Shown: in pieces, positions 1 to 12,643 of the stretch | Position numbering within the stretch: position 1 is the stretch's first letter | Layout: every line of letters begins with the position of its first letter | Assembly: GCA_032718565.1 (NCBI GenBank) | Contig: JAVGVS010000807.1 | Span: 30,911-94,910, forward strand | Length of the DNA: 64,000 nt | Source: Distichodus sexfasciatus | Taxonomy: Eukaryota > Chordata > Actinopteri > Characiformes > Distichodontidae | Reading direction: 5' to 3' | Program-made: the position numbers and the translations under genes | The notes under the pieces: generated by a model | What the model saw: only the letters and a program-made list of their open reading frames with translations | Told to the model about the DNA's origin: nothing | The model's database searches: none

Positions 1-3000
1 TTTCCAAATACGCCTGGAGGTGCTTGAGTGAGTGTGTGTGTGTGTGTGTTTATCCCAGAGTCCCTTCTTCAGACACTACTAAAACACTCCATCACACCAA
101 ATCTGAGCAGCTGGGATCATCTTTTACCTGTGTATGGTGATCAGGTTCTGTGTGGAAGTGCCTCAGCATTTCCCTTGCCTCGGAGGCTGGCAGTGAAGCC
201 CAGCTCCTGCTCCACCGATGGGAGGTATTGGGATGTTCCAGCCAGATCACGTCTCGTCTTTATGCACCACTGCTTCCAGCCCTGCATCAGCAAGGCACCA
301 CGCCGCTGCCATACCAGATTGCAGAACCAGGAACTGAAACTGAACCTGACTCACCAGCTGCAGAGGAGGCGGAGGACGTAATCCAGCTAAATCATGAGGA
401 GTTCCTGGCCACTGGTTTGTGAAAAGTGTGTGTGTGTGGAGGCGAGCTGAGGACGAGAGTTTATAGGGTGAGCATTACGAAAAAGTCTCTGGTGGGGAAA
501 TTTAAAATTTTAATTTATATTCGCGTGCATGAGCGTTCATACACTGGAATACACACACAACACACACACACACACACAACACACCTGGCCAAGATGCAGC
601 AAAGTTTGCATGACTGATGCACACTTCAAACCAACAAAACAGAATAAAGCAAAAATTGCATCCTGAATATTTGAAATGAACAGACTTCTTATTTACAATC
701 TTAAAAAATACAAACTTGTTTCTACAAGCTACAATCTATTGAACATTTTAAAAATATATTATAACTTAAAAAAATTATAGTAATTAAAAAAATTTATATA
801 TATGAATATAATTGAAAAAGTGCACTAAATAAACTATATTAAACATCAATACACAAATCGTATATATGCACATTTCAAGACTTCTGGGTGTTTGAAGCGT
901 AACTAGACCAACAAAACAGAGCAAAAATTATATATAAAAATAAAAATGATTAATGAGACCACTTTAACACTTCCAAGTTTATATTATATAATGTTTATAA
1001 ATACAAATTTAATATTGTGCATGCAAACATTTTTGCAAGTGTTAAAAATCGTTAAGGATATAAGTGAGATCCTTAATGTTCTGCACAATCCGACCCAGCA
1101 ACACCCAAACAATGCAAACATTAATCTAATGCAATATGAGGAATTATTTATCATAGATTATTTGACTCATCTGTGAAGGAGTACAGGGCAGCACCCAGGG
1201 AGCAGTGCTTGGGATGATACTTGTTCATCAGTACTCAGTTCGAATCGACAATCTCTTTCTAGGTTACCGGTCAACTCTTAACATTTACACTACCAACTGC
1301 CCCACAAACTGGTTCACCATCTGGTAGTGTACTGGTTAGGGAGTTGGCCCTGAGATCGGAGGGTCACTGGTTCTAGCTTATGTTCATAATAACAAATAAT
1401 CACTTAATTAACAAAGTTCACCCCACAGTTATCAAAGCAACTTTACTGGGCTCTAGGATGTTTTGTACCAGCCGATCTAATACAGCAGTGGGGCAAAAAG
1501 ATCAATAAAACAACTCAATGGTTCAAAACTTCATATTCAAATACTTTTAGGTTTACACGACCGGATGGAGGACAAAGGATGCTTCCAATAGGATGTTCAC
1601 AAGCACCACAGTGACCGAGGCAACATGGAAAGTATGTTTAAAAAATGCCCCGAGACTCGGAATTTGAAGAAATCCATCAACCGCAAGTGTGGGTTTATGC
1701 AAAGGGAAATCTCAGGACAATAACAAACGGGTAAGGAGTTTTGATTACAGGCAAATAAAACCATCATATGAATGCGCCGCCTACTAAAGCACCTTGCTTA
1801 ACATAACGGTTCCAAACTGTCAACTGAAATATTTATTTTCACATGCAACCCGTTGGTATTTTCCAACTCTGACGCAAGCAGGAGCTTTAGAGACCCGTCA
1901 AGTTAAACTGCTCGAGTATAGATTACCGCAAATCATCTACCGCTGTCAAGCGTCATCATCATCATTTACTGCCCTTATTTTACAGCGGTCTTAACATTTT
2001 CAACGTTTTCTTCACGGATCATTAAATAAAATGCTTGACATTAGAGCTGAGATCATCTATCACTTTGTCACGTCTCTAATCCCAAGATTCCAACACTGTA
2101 AATGTTTGGAGTAAATGTAGAGTGAGTGAGTGAGTATTACTACTCTGACATCACATACATGGAGCAATTCAGTATCAGCGTCAAAGCAAAGGAAGTTAAC
2201 TTGCTGTTTTGTACATACATGAAAAGTAGTGGGGGCCCAATGCGGAACTCTGCGGCACACTGTCATAAGCAACCGTTTGATGAATCCTTTTCGTATTTCA
2301 AGTAATACAGTGAGTGATCTGTTATTCTGAACACAGCACAACACACATTGCACCACAACAAAATGTGAATACTGCATTTAACCCATTTTGAAGGAGTAGT
2401 GGGCAGCTGATGTGCGCTATCCAGTGAGCAATGTTTGGAGACGATAATTTGTTCATGACTACCACAGTGGTACATTTACATTTCCAGGGCTTGAACCGGT
2501 GACCGTCAAATCACAGAGTCGATTCCCTAACCATAATGTGACCAAACGCCTCTTCATAAAAATGAAACCAAATTTACATTCTTGCAACATCTTAAAATCA
2601 AAGCTGGGATTGTCTTCAGGTGAATAAGAGCTATGGTGAGATTTGTGCCAATGAATTTATTTTTGCAGGGTGTTATTAAGCAGAGCATGAAAGGAAAGCA
2701 TTATAATATAGAGATGGACTGAACATAAATACAGTTTATTAAAAGGGAAAATAATGAGTGAGCAGGAGAGGATGAAAGTTTGCAATGTGTTTGTTGATGT
2801 TTAGCCAGAAAGTGAATTTTAATTAGTCTGTGGATTTATAAAAGGGAGTTTGGTAACATCAAGCGCTTTGAGCTCATCACAGTGCTGAGGGAGGGAAAGA
2901 GAAAAGAAGAGAGAAATGAATGAAATCAAACCAAAGGGCTCCTGCAGTGCACATTCCTTTTGGACCTCAAGTAAAAAAGACACAGAGAAAGAGGAATAGA

Positions 3001-3178
3001 CAGGAGATAGCCATTTATATTTATTCTGCTTCTTTCTCAACAGCACTGGTAGAAAGTTTACATAAGTGCAAGTAGATGCAATCAAGCAAGTCAGAAAATG
3101 TACCTGTCAATCACAAAAAATGGTCACTAAAAAGGTGTCTGGTCATTTGAGTCGGATTTAAATATAGAGACATACTTT
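1..3178. other. gene-poor left flank
   Basis: I recognise no gene here. It holds a short (GT)n run at 32-49, a (CA)n run at 551-584, AT-rich DNA at 650-1150, and decayed SINE copies near 1165-1378 and 2318-2550. An open stretch on the plus strand ends at a stop at 420-422 and has an acidic tail (EEAEDVIQLNHEEF). It could be the last coding exon of a neighbouring gene entering from the left, but I cannot identify it and no splice acceptor is compelling. On the minus strand an AATAAA near 3017-3022 could serve receptor gene A. Confidence 0.5.
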
Positions 3179-4425
3179 TTAAAACTTCTTTTCTGCCACA
3201 AACTTGCCCATGAGGTGTTTCTTGGTGTTCTTGTCAGGCCTGAGCAGGATGACGTAACATTTTGGTGCAAAAATGCACAGCAGCAGTCCGTAGCTGGAAG
3301 CCAGGATGGCGAAGATCTCCACGGCATAGTGTACTTTCCCGGAGAGTCGAGGCGGGCACGGGCGTTAACCAGACGGTGTAGAAGATCAGCATGCTGAAGG
3401 CAGACTGCCGAACAAGAAGCACTGGAAGTGGCGGCCAGGCCAGATGAAAGCATATGGCAGCCAGCAAACCGACATAGCCTACGCCAGAGAACGCCAGGTC
3501 TGATCCTGTGTCGCACAGCAACACGACTCGCGCTGACTCCCTTGATGACAGTCGTCGTGGCGATGGGGGTGCCAGTCCCAGCCATGCCCCGCAGATGCCC
3601 ACCTGGACCAGGGTGCAGACCAAGATGCCCGCCCTCTGCTGGACTGGACCAAATAGCGATGATGCAGGAACCGCAGTGTCAGCTTCTGGAATGTAATGAG
3701 CACCACCACTGTCTTGCTGAGCACGTGAGGCTAAACATACCACTTAAACACACCTGAAAGTGTGTGGCGTGAGCTACATGACGATGCGGGCCGGCCGATG
3801 AAGGCTGGGGCACAGGAAGCAGAGCCAGAGGAAGTAGAATGAGGGTTAAGCCTGGAGTTGCTGGCACGAACCAGGTGTGTGGTGCAGGACTAACACAAGG
3901 GTGACGGCGAGGGTGGAGGCAGGAGCCCAGCAGTGCAATGGCCAGCAGGGCGGCTCCCATGGTGTCAGTGTAGGAAAGGAACTCCACTGCTTTTGGGATG
4001 CAGGCATTCCTCTGCTGGTTGGACCAGAATTCAGGAGGGCAGGACATGCACTCTATAGCGTCTGAGTGCACTGGTATGGGACACGGCTCAGTTACAGCCA
4101 AAGAAAAAGTGTAAAATAAGTGAGGTCTGCTTCTTGCTCACCTGTCTGATTGCTAATCTCCCCAGCTGCGCAGATAATGCAGTCACAGCAGACAGGTAAC
4201 TGGCCGACATCTTCCTGGTGCCCGGGTACAGCTGAACTGCAGACCTCCACTGCACCTGATGGGCACACAATATAATAACCAAACAGATATAAATCACTAC
4301 AAAAATAACATGTAAAACAAAGGCTTAATTTACTAACCGTTCTCTTAACGCTAAACCACAACTCTTAAAAGCTACTTACACAGTTTAACTTACTATTTTT
4401 TGGGAAAAATATACTACGTTCTTAC

Positions 4426-4647
4426 TGTGCTCTGGTTTCCATTCCAGATGATCTGTTTCTCGTCTATCTCCAGTTTGACGCTTTTGGTTTGGTCAAATCG
4501 GCCCACGGTGACATAACGAACCTCTGCCGTCTCTGAGAGCTGCCAGTTGATGAGGTCATATGAGGCCACTGGGTCACCATTAACGTCAAATTTAATCTCC
4601 TCCCCAAACTCGTTAGTAAAGTCCACCATTTTCAGGTAATTCAGGAG
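4426..4647 (-). other. intact exon 4 of pseudogene A
   Basis: This 222-nt exon stays open while its neighbours are broken. It starts after a CAG acceptor at 4650-4648 and ends before a GTAAG donor at 4425. The product includes FGEEIKFDVNGDP and YDLINWQ, the standard end of the Venus-flytrap domain. It is the best anchor for subfamily placement of gene A. Confidence 0.8.
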
Positions 4648-5675
4648 CTGGTATACAAAAAGGGGAGAGGGTCAATGAGGAAGTGGGTTCATTTTATGGT
4701 TTGTCAACCTTTTTCATAATTGTGTAAATTACTACAAATGTAAATGAGGAATGTAAAATAATTTTTCTGATAGTGATTGGAGTGGTTCCATAATTATGTT
4801 GTTAGCATCACTCATTTTAGCTACTGCTCTACACTGTTAAATTGCATTTGTTGTTAAAAGTTTATACCTGCCATGGCTCTATGTTACAATGCCAGGCGGG
4901 CAATTTCAAGGGTCTTTGTTTGGCATACACTTCAGCATGCATCTAGTGCATGAGCGATAGTATTACACTCCGCTTATAAACATTATAAGAGATTCAAAGG
5001 AGATATCCGAAAGTAAATGTTTAATATTAACCAGATCCTCCTAGCTGTTAAGAACAGGTTTATCCAGGGTCTCCTCCGATTTTTGGCTGAGAGAGTTTTC
5101 ACCAAAAATCTCCTCCTAGAACCGCAAAACAAAAGGCTATCAGGAAGCGAGGAGGCGCAGCTTGAGCAGGAAAGGGGCCGGAGGTCCGGGCATTTACCCT
5201 GCGGTGATGGCAAATCCCGGCGGAGCCCTGTAGGACGGGCGGAATTCGAGCATATACTGAGAACTGCCGAGTGATCCACGCCTTACCGGCCAGCCATCAG
5301 ACATCGGCCAGGCTATGACTGATGGCCTGAAAACAGAGCCCAGCATCCTGCTCCAGGGCGCAACACCAATACCTGCCACCCGGGCGCCTGAAAGCGGGCG
5401 AGCGCGCTGGATATGCGACATCTCATCTGGGGTATGGTTTTAGATGATTTAAAAGGCAAATACACGCCCTGAGGTTTGGAGTTTGTTTACGAAGACCAGG
5501 CACCGCCGCCATAGGCGTCATCCCCAGCGACGGTGCCCACCCAGGTCCAGCCGAAGTGGTGCACAAGCTGAAGCAGGGCGTCCACCTGGAAGAAGTCACT
5601 GGGCATGATGCGGAGGAAGGCTGGGAATGTGCGCTTGTTGCCTGTAAGGCACAGCTGAGAAGTAGCTGAGCTTAG

Positions 5676-6345
5676 GAGAAGATGTAGAGGAAAGAGGAGA
5701 GAGGATCAAAGAAGAGGAGAGATCAAAGGAAACAAGAGGAAAGAAAAGAGAGGGAGGAGATCAGAAAAGAGAGAGGAGAGAAGATGAAATCACAGGAGAG
5801 TTGAGAGGAAAGAGCAGATCAAAGAAGATGAGATTTCAAAGGAAAGGAGAGAAGATCAAAGAAAACAAGAGGAAAGAAGAGAAGAAGAAAGTCGAAGAAA
5901 TCAGAAAAGATGAGATCAAAGAAGAGGTGAAATCAAAGGAAAGGAAAGATCAGAAGAGAGTAGAAAAAGGAGATCAGAGGAGAAAAGAGGCACGATGAAG
6001 ACAAAAGATTAGAGGAGAAAAGATGGAAAGTGAGAGGAGGGGAGGACCAGAGAGGAGAGGAAAGGGAAGGGAAGAGAGGAGAGGATGAGGAGAAGAGGAA
6101 ATAAGAGGTGATTATAGGTGAGGACACAAGGGTAGAAGAGAAGATAAGAGAGGAGATGAGATGAGAAGAGTACAGAAAAGATTATTGGAGAAACTGAGAT
6201 ATGAACAGGAATGAGGAGAGGAAAAAAGAAGAGAGAAAAAAGAGTAAAGGAGATTACATAAGAGAAGAGAGGAGATTAGAGGAGAGCAGACAGAAGAGAG
6301 GGATGGAGAAGAGATGAGATCAAAGGAGACATAAGGAGAGGGTTT
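5676..6345. repeat. long polypurine tract
   Basis: About 660 bp is almost pure A and G on the plus strand, built from irregular GAGGAGAGA/GATCAAAGA-like units. It fills the interval between exon 3 and exon 2 of pseudogene A, so in the transcript direction it is a very long polypyrimidine run next to the exon 3 acceptor. Predicted ORFs here are low-complexity (Lys/Glu/Arg) and are not genes. Such tracts can form triplex DNA, which is inference. Confidence 0.85.
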
Positions 6346-8489
6346 TCATCACAATACTGAACATTATTCTGAATAATAGCTTCTAATTGTTCACCTGTGG
6401 CAGATGGAAGACTCCTAGAAAGTGTGCCACCACCAAAGACAGTGTGGATCCTCCGTCACCAATGACAACGGGCACCAGGCCCTGACATCCACCTCCACCC
6501 TCCTCGTCCTCATCCCTCACTCCCATCAGCTCGAGAAAGCGGCAAGCAGAGGGCAGAGGCTGCATGAGTCGAGATCTTGTAGCCCAGTGACGTTGGGAAG
6601 TGGGACTGGCATCCCTGTTGATCTTCTCACCGCAAAAATCATTGTCTGCATCCAGCGGAAAGTTCTGAAATTAAATCTGGAAAATAAACATTTGGAAAGT
6701 CTTTATAACTATTTATCTGAACCTTGTTATAACCATCAATGATAAGTAAACAATGAAGTTTGGAACTTCCAGTCTTAGTTTGGAGAATAAGTGAGCAAAG
6801 GAGCTGGAAAATGTAAACTTTCTGGGAGAAATAGGGAAAAATGGGGAAAATTCAGTTTACAAAGAGCAATCTTCGCCTCACACTTTAAAAATTACAGAAC
6901 CGCAAAGTGGTTCTTCTGCAGTGATGCCGAGGAAACTTTTTGGTCTTGCTAAAGACCCTTTTACTCCGTTGGTCTTTGTAGAACCATTCATCATGAAGTG
7001 ACTTTTGAAGAAATTTGGTATAGTATTTGTGTTTTGTAGCTGTGTTCATTGCTATGTGCAATATGTAATAATGTGTTCAGTCGTTTAAATGAAAAATGGC
7101 AAAGCGATCGAGTCAAGTTATCAGTTACTTTATATAAAAGATATCATCTATTATAATAATAAAAAAATGCACCATAACAGTAATTTCTACACACATTTAC
7201 AAGTAAATCAGTAGGCTAGGCACAGGGTCAGTGGTCATTAAGGTCATTCTTTAACATCAAGTGTTAAAAACCACTGAAAATGATAGAAAGTGTTACTTAA
7301 AGAACTCTTTTGTTGCATTCAGTTCGCCAGAGAACCTTAAACTGAATAAAAACCTTCTCTAGAGCACTGAGGAAGAATCTGTTTTTCTTAGAAAATAGGT
7401 AATAGGTTTAGCTTTTTGTTAAACTCGTAACCATCAGTGCTGTTCCATGAACAATGGAGTTTGAAATGTCTGTTTCGTGAAGGAAATGCAAAAATTCATT
7501 TGAAAAGTTGTGTAAAACTTGCTTGATTTTGAACAAAAATCTGGATAAAAATGAGAGAAAAAGAACAAAGCAAAAACTTTGTAAAAATCCAGTTTACAAA
7601 GTGAAAGCCTTTTTAGATTTTGATTTTAAGTACAGCCTTTACCATCTACACTGTAGAACTGATATAATGATGGATACGAGTGAAGAATGAATCTAAATCT
7701 CAGATTTTTGGAACAAATTAAAATCTAAAATAACTCATGAACCTTCAAATCTCCTACATTTCCAAATTGATCATGCTAAAAATGAATAAAATTACAACAA
7801 TGTTGAGGCATTAAACCTGCACTGAGCAAACAGTCCAGGTCTAAAAACAGTTCTGTAATATCAGACTAGAACACAATACTGAAGAAAATTCACAAATCTC
7901 TCAAAAAACAACTTTAAACCAATCATCAACACTTCACAGAACATTTACACTTCGGTAGTAGCCACTCACCGAATTTTCGGAACTGACCCTGAGCAATTGA
8001 GTTGCTTGGGGGTCGAGAGAAGAAGGAGAGTCGAGTTTCCATCACGCATCAGGAGTTTGAGAACAGCGCCCTAGCGTGATGTTGTTCAGTTCGATTTCTG
8101 GCAACCGTGATGCTCCTCAGACAGAGACGCAGTTTGCTGGGGTTGTTGCTGCAGAAAGGGAGAGAGGCCAAACCCATTTAACAACACCAACAGAGTCAAC
8201 ACACACCTCCTCCGCCAATACATCACGACTCCAGTCTCAAAATAATTCCAGCATTTCCTCAGTGAAGGAGTTTAGGATGAGCTTACAGGACGCGCCAACT
8301 CAAACTCATGCCACGAATGTGGTCAACATCCCTTTATAGTCTGCAGAAAGCTGTTCCCAACATTTACATAATATCAGGCCCCAGATCTCCACCTCACCCC
8401 ATCACCCCCTGAGGACGCCACCAGCGGAAAAGTGATTGCTCACCGATAATATGTGCACTTTGCAAATCACTACCTTTGCTACTAACATT

Positions 8490-8850
8490 GGACAGCTCAC
8501 AGTGCACCACAACCAAACGTGACTTCTGCATTTGACCCATCCATGAAGGAGCAGTGGATGGCATTTTTCACAGCGCTCTGGGATCGGTGTATGGGAATGG
8601 CATTTTGCTCATGAGTACCTCAGTGGTACTTTTATTTCGGTCCAGTACTTCTGGAACCACCAAGCACCCCACATGATTATTTTGTTGGCCAGAACACACC
8701 ACAACACAGCACAATGCACCACAACCAAATGTGATTTCTGCCTTTGACCCATCCATGAAGGAGCACTGGGCAGCTAACATGGGCAGCGCCCCAGGAGCAG
8801 CGCCTGTAGATAGTACCATGCTCAGTACTTTACCAGTCCTTCTAAGGCCC
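8490..8850 (-). repeat. two adjacent tRNA-derived SINE copies
   Basis: Two head-to-tail copies (about 8490-8650 and 8690-8850) of the most frequent dispersed repeat in this window. Marker phrases are GTGCACCACAACCAAA, CATTTGACCCATCCATG, and GAGTACCTCAGTGGTAC in the first copy. Read on the minus strand, better-preserved copies begin with a tRNA-like head containing an A-box-like block and a B-box-like GGTTCAAGTCC. The heads are decayed here. Confidence 0.7.
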
Positions 8851-9224
8851 AATCCACATGGGCGTTGGAATCTTGGATAAATGAATGCGCTCCAAACGTC
8901 CTATGCATTTTTGTGGCATTTTAGAAGGCGCTTTATTTGACTCTACATAAAGTTGTATTGACGCCAATTAAACTGGGTTTGGATCAATCTCCTCAGACAT
9001 ATTCGGTCCTCCAGAACATCAACCCAACACCATGTACACGCAATAGCAACGTTTTCTTTGTGTTCCCCGGGACTTGGGCAAAAATAGACACCAATCCGAC
9101 TGAATGTAGTAGCTGGCAAATGCTCACATGGATGCTCTGATGAGCTTAGCTGATGCCAAGAACACCAGAAAAATGGCAGATCCAGATGCCCATGTGGATG
9201 AGGCCTTACATATGGGTTCAATTC

Positions 9225-9310
9225 CCCCTAATCCTAGACTAGCTTTAAGTTTGAATGGTTAACTCTGGTACTAAAATTTAGTCCCAGACTAGGCTTAATC
9301 CACGATCAAG
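9225..9310. mobile_element. partial MITE-like palindromic repeat
   Basis: Contains CCTAGACTAGCTTTAAG and AGACTAGGCTTAATCCA-like sequence, matching the arms of the fuller element at 15490-15752. Probably a short non-autonomous DNA transposon remnant. Confidence 0.5.
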
Positions 9311-10084
9311 AAATTCGCACATGATGCTTAAATAATATAAGCCCATAAATAAAGACATCGAAGAAAGTGCAAAATGTCAAAGCTCTCAAAATGTTGTCAG
9401 TGTCAAGTTGTGCTTGCAGAACTAACCGGATGTGAAAATTATCTCAGAACACGAGTACCATGCCGCGAGCATAGCGAATCAGGTGCATATGCAAAACTGG
9501 CGTTTCATTATTATTTCTCTCTCTCTTCTCTGTTTAGAATGGCAGTTTTAATATCCTTTGACAACAAATGAAGAAGTGCAGATTCGGACTAAACGGCCAC
9601 CAGGCAGGTGATATATGGCCTCCTTTTGAAGCTGTTGAGAAAGAGAGATTTTAGCCAGGCTCTTTCGGCTTTATGCTGCCTGAGGCTGTCTCTAAAGAGG
9701 TTCTTTAGAGCTGCACTTTACCCAGCAATAGGGAGGTTTCGGGGAGCAGCTGATAGCTGTCAACGCTTGCAGGCACTTTTTCAGGCGTGGAGTACAGGAA
9801 ATAAAAGGGGATAATGGTGTGGCTCTGGGCTATTTTCTCTGTTCTCTCCTCACTAATAGCAACAGGAGACTTCAGAGTAATCGTGATGAGCCCCTCTCAG
9901 GGCGTAATTTCAATGTATGGGTGAAGGGATCATGGTGTTCCTGTGGTATGACTTATTTTATGACACTATCACAGTTGGTTATATATGTATCTATATGATT
10001 TGATATGAATGGAACTGATTGTGTTAAATCTGTATATGATATTGTCTCATCAGTCACTCTCTCCTCCTTATTTAAAATAAGTGA

Positions 10085-10780
10085 GTGATTATTTGTCACT
10101 GTGAACACAGCTCAGCACACAACAAAATGTGACCCTTCTATCCACTCAGCAGTGTCTGGAGAGAAGTCCTTGGGGACAATCATGAGATACGATAGATAAG
10201 ATAAGATAAATCTTTATTGTCATTGTCACTTTTTACAAAAGAGCAACAAAATTGAATGTGGAATCAACTCAGTGTGAGGCATAATAGTTAAAACCAAGAA
10301 GATAAGAGTATAAATAACAATAGAAATAAAAAAATAATAAATAAACTGCAATATATACAAGGAATTGCACTTTTTATCTCCATTAAATTGCCAAAAATTG
10401 CACTGGTTAAAAGGACAAATTATTCTTGTGTTGACTTAAGGTCTGTTGTTGCACAATAAATGATATGAAGCAGTTTTTATTTTGAGTTTATGGCCATGAT
10501 TGCTTTCGGATAAAAACTCTTTCTAAGGCGGTTTGTCTTGTTTTCATTGCTCTGTATCTCTTGCCTGATGGCAAGAGCTGGAAGAGGCAATGACCGGGAT
10601 GTGATGAGTCCTATGAAATATCTTTGGCTTTTTTTTGGAGGTGTAGATTTGTTCCAGGGTGGGGAGGGCACAACCAATTGTTCTCTCTGCTGAGTACCTC
10701 AGTGGTACCTTTACCAGTCTGGTACTTAAACCAGCCAACTCACAGGGTAAACTCCATAACCATCACACTACTAACTGCTA
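10085..10780 (-). repeat. SINE copy split by a second insertion
   Basis: The 5' part (10085-10185: CAGCACACAACAAAATGTGA) and 3' part (10692-10780: GAGTACCTCAGTGGTACC through the tRNA-like head) of one SINE flank about 500 bp of unrelated sequence. The intervening segment begins with a GATAGATAAGATAAG run and ATCTTTATTGTCATTGTCAC, a phrase I associate with fish interspersed repeats but cannot assign to a family. Confidence 0.65.
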
Positions 10781-11272
10781 GGGTTGGGTACCGAGGTCAG
10801 TACTTTTAAAGGTATAGACCGAATTATGTAGGCACTACTGAGTATTGGTTCATGTCAAACCAAACGCCAATTCAACACAGTCATCAGCAGAGGCGCACAA
10901 GAGCTGAGTGGGACGTTTCAATTCGTTTACGTTTACATATTCAGTTTACGTTTACAGCAGCAATAGGATATAAATAGATATTTACTGCAGTTAAATTTCC
11001 ATTTGCTTTTTAATATACAGTGTTAGTTTTGTTTACCATGACAGTGGTTGCCAGGGGAAGAAAGCGCATGCATGGAGAAACTGCGCTGAAATTCCGAAAT
11101 TACAGACAATAAAGTGCTCTCGACTGCGTGATCAGCACTTTATAAAATCGACGCAGACAGCGTGACATGTAACATTTAGCACGCCACATGCAGAACTGGG
11201 GCAAGCACGTCCAACTTAAGGAAACACCTTGTTAACCATAACATATATTTATGGGTCGATGATTGTGCTGGT

Positions 11273-11440
11273 GTGGCACGGTAGCGTGGAGGTTACGCGC
11301 TGCCGCCTCACAGTGAGAAGGCCCTGGGTTCAATCTCCGGGTCTGTTGTAGGGCCTTTCTGTGCAGAGTTTACATGCTCTTCCCGTGGAACACACCCAGG
11401 GCCTTCTCGCAGTGAGGCGCCAGCGCTGATCACTGCACCA
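11273..11440 (+). repeat. tRNA-derived SINE fragment, second family
   Basis: Starts GGCACGGTAGCGTGGAGGTT and contains a B-box-like GGGTTCAATCTCCGGG, then GAGTTTACATGCTC. This matches, on the opposite strand, the element at 27265-27600. A partial inverted piece follows at about 11398-11450. Confidence 0.6.
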
Positions 11441-12593
11441 CTCATGCCACCCCTGCAGCTCTGCACCCCTTTTATTGTATTCTTTCTTTTCTTGACTCTT
11501 CTTTTTATTCTAACTTATAATAAAACTTTTATTCTATTGCTGTAAAATATTTTGAATACCTTTCTGTATGTTATATTAATAAACATGCCTTTCCTGACCT
11601 TATAATGGACCTCTACCTTCAGCCTTATAATGGACCTCTACCTTCTGGTATAAGAAGTAAATAGTAAAATTTTGTGTATTGTAGATTTGTTGTAAAATGG
11701 GATGTATTTTAATTTAGGGTTGCATAATGTTTAAAATATATGCTCAAAAAGGGGAGCACTTTACTTTGCCCAACTTCTTACCTGATTGTTTTTCAAAATT
11801 TTACCAGATTTCTTCAAAATTATATAAAAAGATCATTCCTTTGTTGATTTAATTCTTAATGACAGCGAAAAAAATAGGGAAAATCTGATCAGTTGCACAG
11901 TTTATCATTTTACTAAAACTCCTGAATACATCATGTTAAAACATGCTGTTATTAATAATTAATGATATTAATAGATTAGGAATGTTTATTAAATTTGCAA
12001 GCAGTCAGCTTGTTTTAACTCTCTCTTTATTTCAGGCCACATACTCAGAAGGTTTATATCAAAATATCTGAAACTAAATTAATTCAAAATGACAAAATGA
12101 TTTCCCAGATTTAGACTGAAAGAAATAATTATATATAGATGTTGGATGCTTTTAAACTGAATTGATATACACGAATAAAGTTTAAGTTTTTAAACATTAA
12201 TTTATTAGTAAAGACTATTTGGATAAATGCCAAGAAAAAAAAAGCAAAAACAACAACAAGCTTGCAGTAAGGATGAGATTGCAGTTTCTGACGCAAGACG
12301 CTTTACGTATTACACACTTCTTCCAAAACAACTCGTGTTTCAAAAAACAATTAAATTATCATTAGTTTGGTAATTCAAGTGAAAAATAATAATCATTAAA
12401 TAAATGAAATTGTGCATTGAAAGGTTATTCTTGGAGCCCTCTTGGACAAAAGCAACTTGTTGCAGTCTGACAAAAACAAGCCGAAGATTGGTCTCTGGGG
12501 TTGGAGGGAAAATGTGTTTTTTTTGCGCGTCACCACGGGAGGGTTTCAATCAGGTGCACTTTTAGATTTGCGCTCACCTGAGGCCTAATTTAA

Positions 12594-12643
12594 TTAGTGT
12601 TGTGAGGTGGGTGAGGCAGGTGGCAGGTGCGAGGCGACTCGTT
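12594..12643 (+). promoter_or_regulatory. possible regulatory motif, copy 1
   Basis: Contains AATTAG, TTGTGA, then, after an 18-bp spacer, CAGGTGCGAGGC. The same three blocks without the spacer occur inverted at 14941-14970. AATTAG is a homeodomain-type core and CAGGTG an E-box. Function is inferred only from the repeated arrangement. Confidence 0.25.

Larger units (their letters stand above)
3179..6655 (-). pseudogene. OlfC/V2R-like receptor pseudogene A
   Basis: Degenerate six-exon class C chemoreceptor gene read on the minus strand; the only one in this orientation. Remnants in transcript order: exon 2 about 6655-6395 (WMQTMIFAV, then GDGGSTLSLVVAHFLGVFH, GT donor at 6394); exon 3 about 5670-5150 (FLRIMPSDFFQ, HFGWTWVGTVAGDDAYG, then frame-shifted pieces including VRRGSL and YMLEFRPS); exon 4 4647-4426, fully open with good splice sites (GDPVASYDLINWQ); exon 5 about 4260-4145, cysteine-rich, frame-shifted; exon 6 about 4080-3179, seven-helix region in at least three frames, ending in the family tail KKHLMGK. 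Exon 1 was not found. The GDGGSTLSLVVA and AGDDAYG motifs differ from all plus-strand genes, so this is a different OlfC subgroup. The multiple frameshifts make it a pseudogene in this assembly. Confidence 0.85.

Noticed and set aside
150..422. 90-aa plus-strand frame ending in an acidic tail, possible last exon of a neighbouring gene
   Set aside because: Not recognisable and without a convincing acceptor; noted in the left-flank entry but not called as a gene. OlfC clusters in fish are often near neprilysin and phospholipase C-eta genes, but I cannot match it to either.
5801..6127. Lys/Glu-rich and Ser/Phe-rich open frames
   Set aside because: Produced by the polypurine tract; no domain and no splice context.
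7965..8100. Possible exon 1 of pseudogene A on the minus strand, ending in a GTGAGT donor
   Set aside because: The frame has no GD-x-IIGG motif or signal peptide typical of this exon, so similarity is only a plausible donor.
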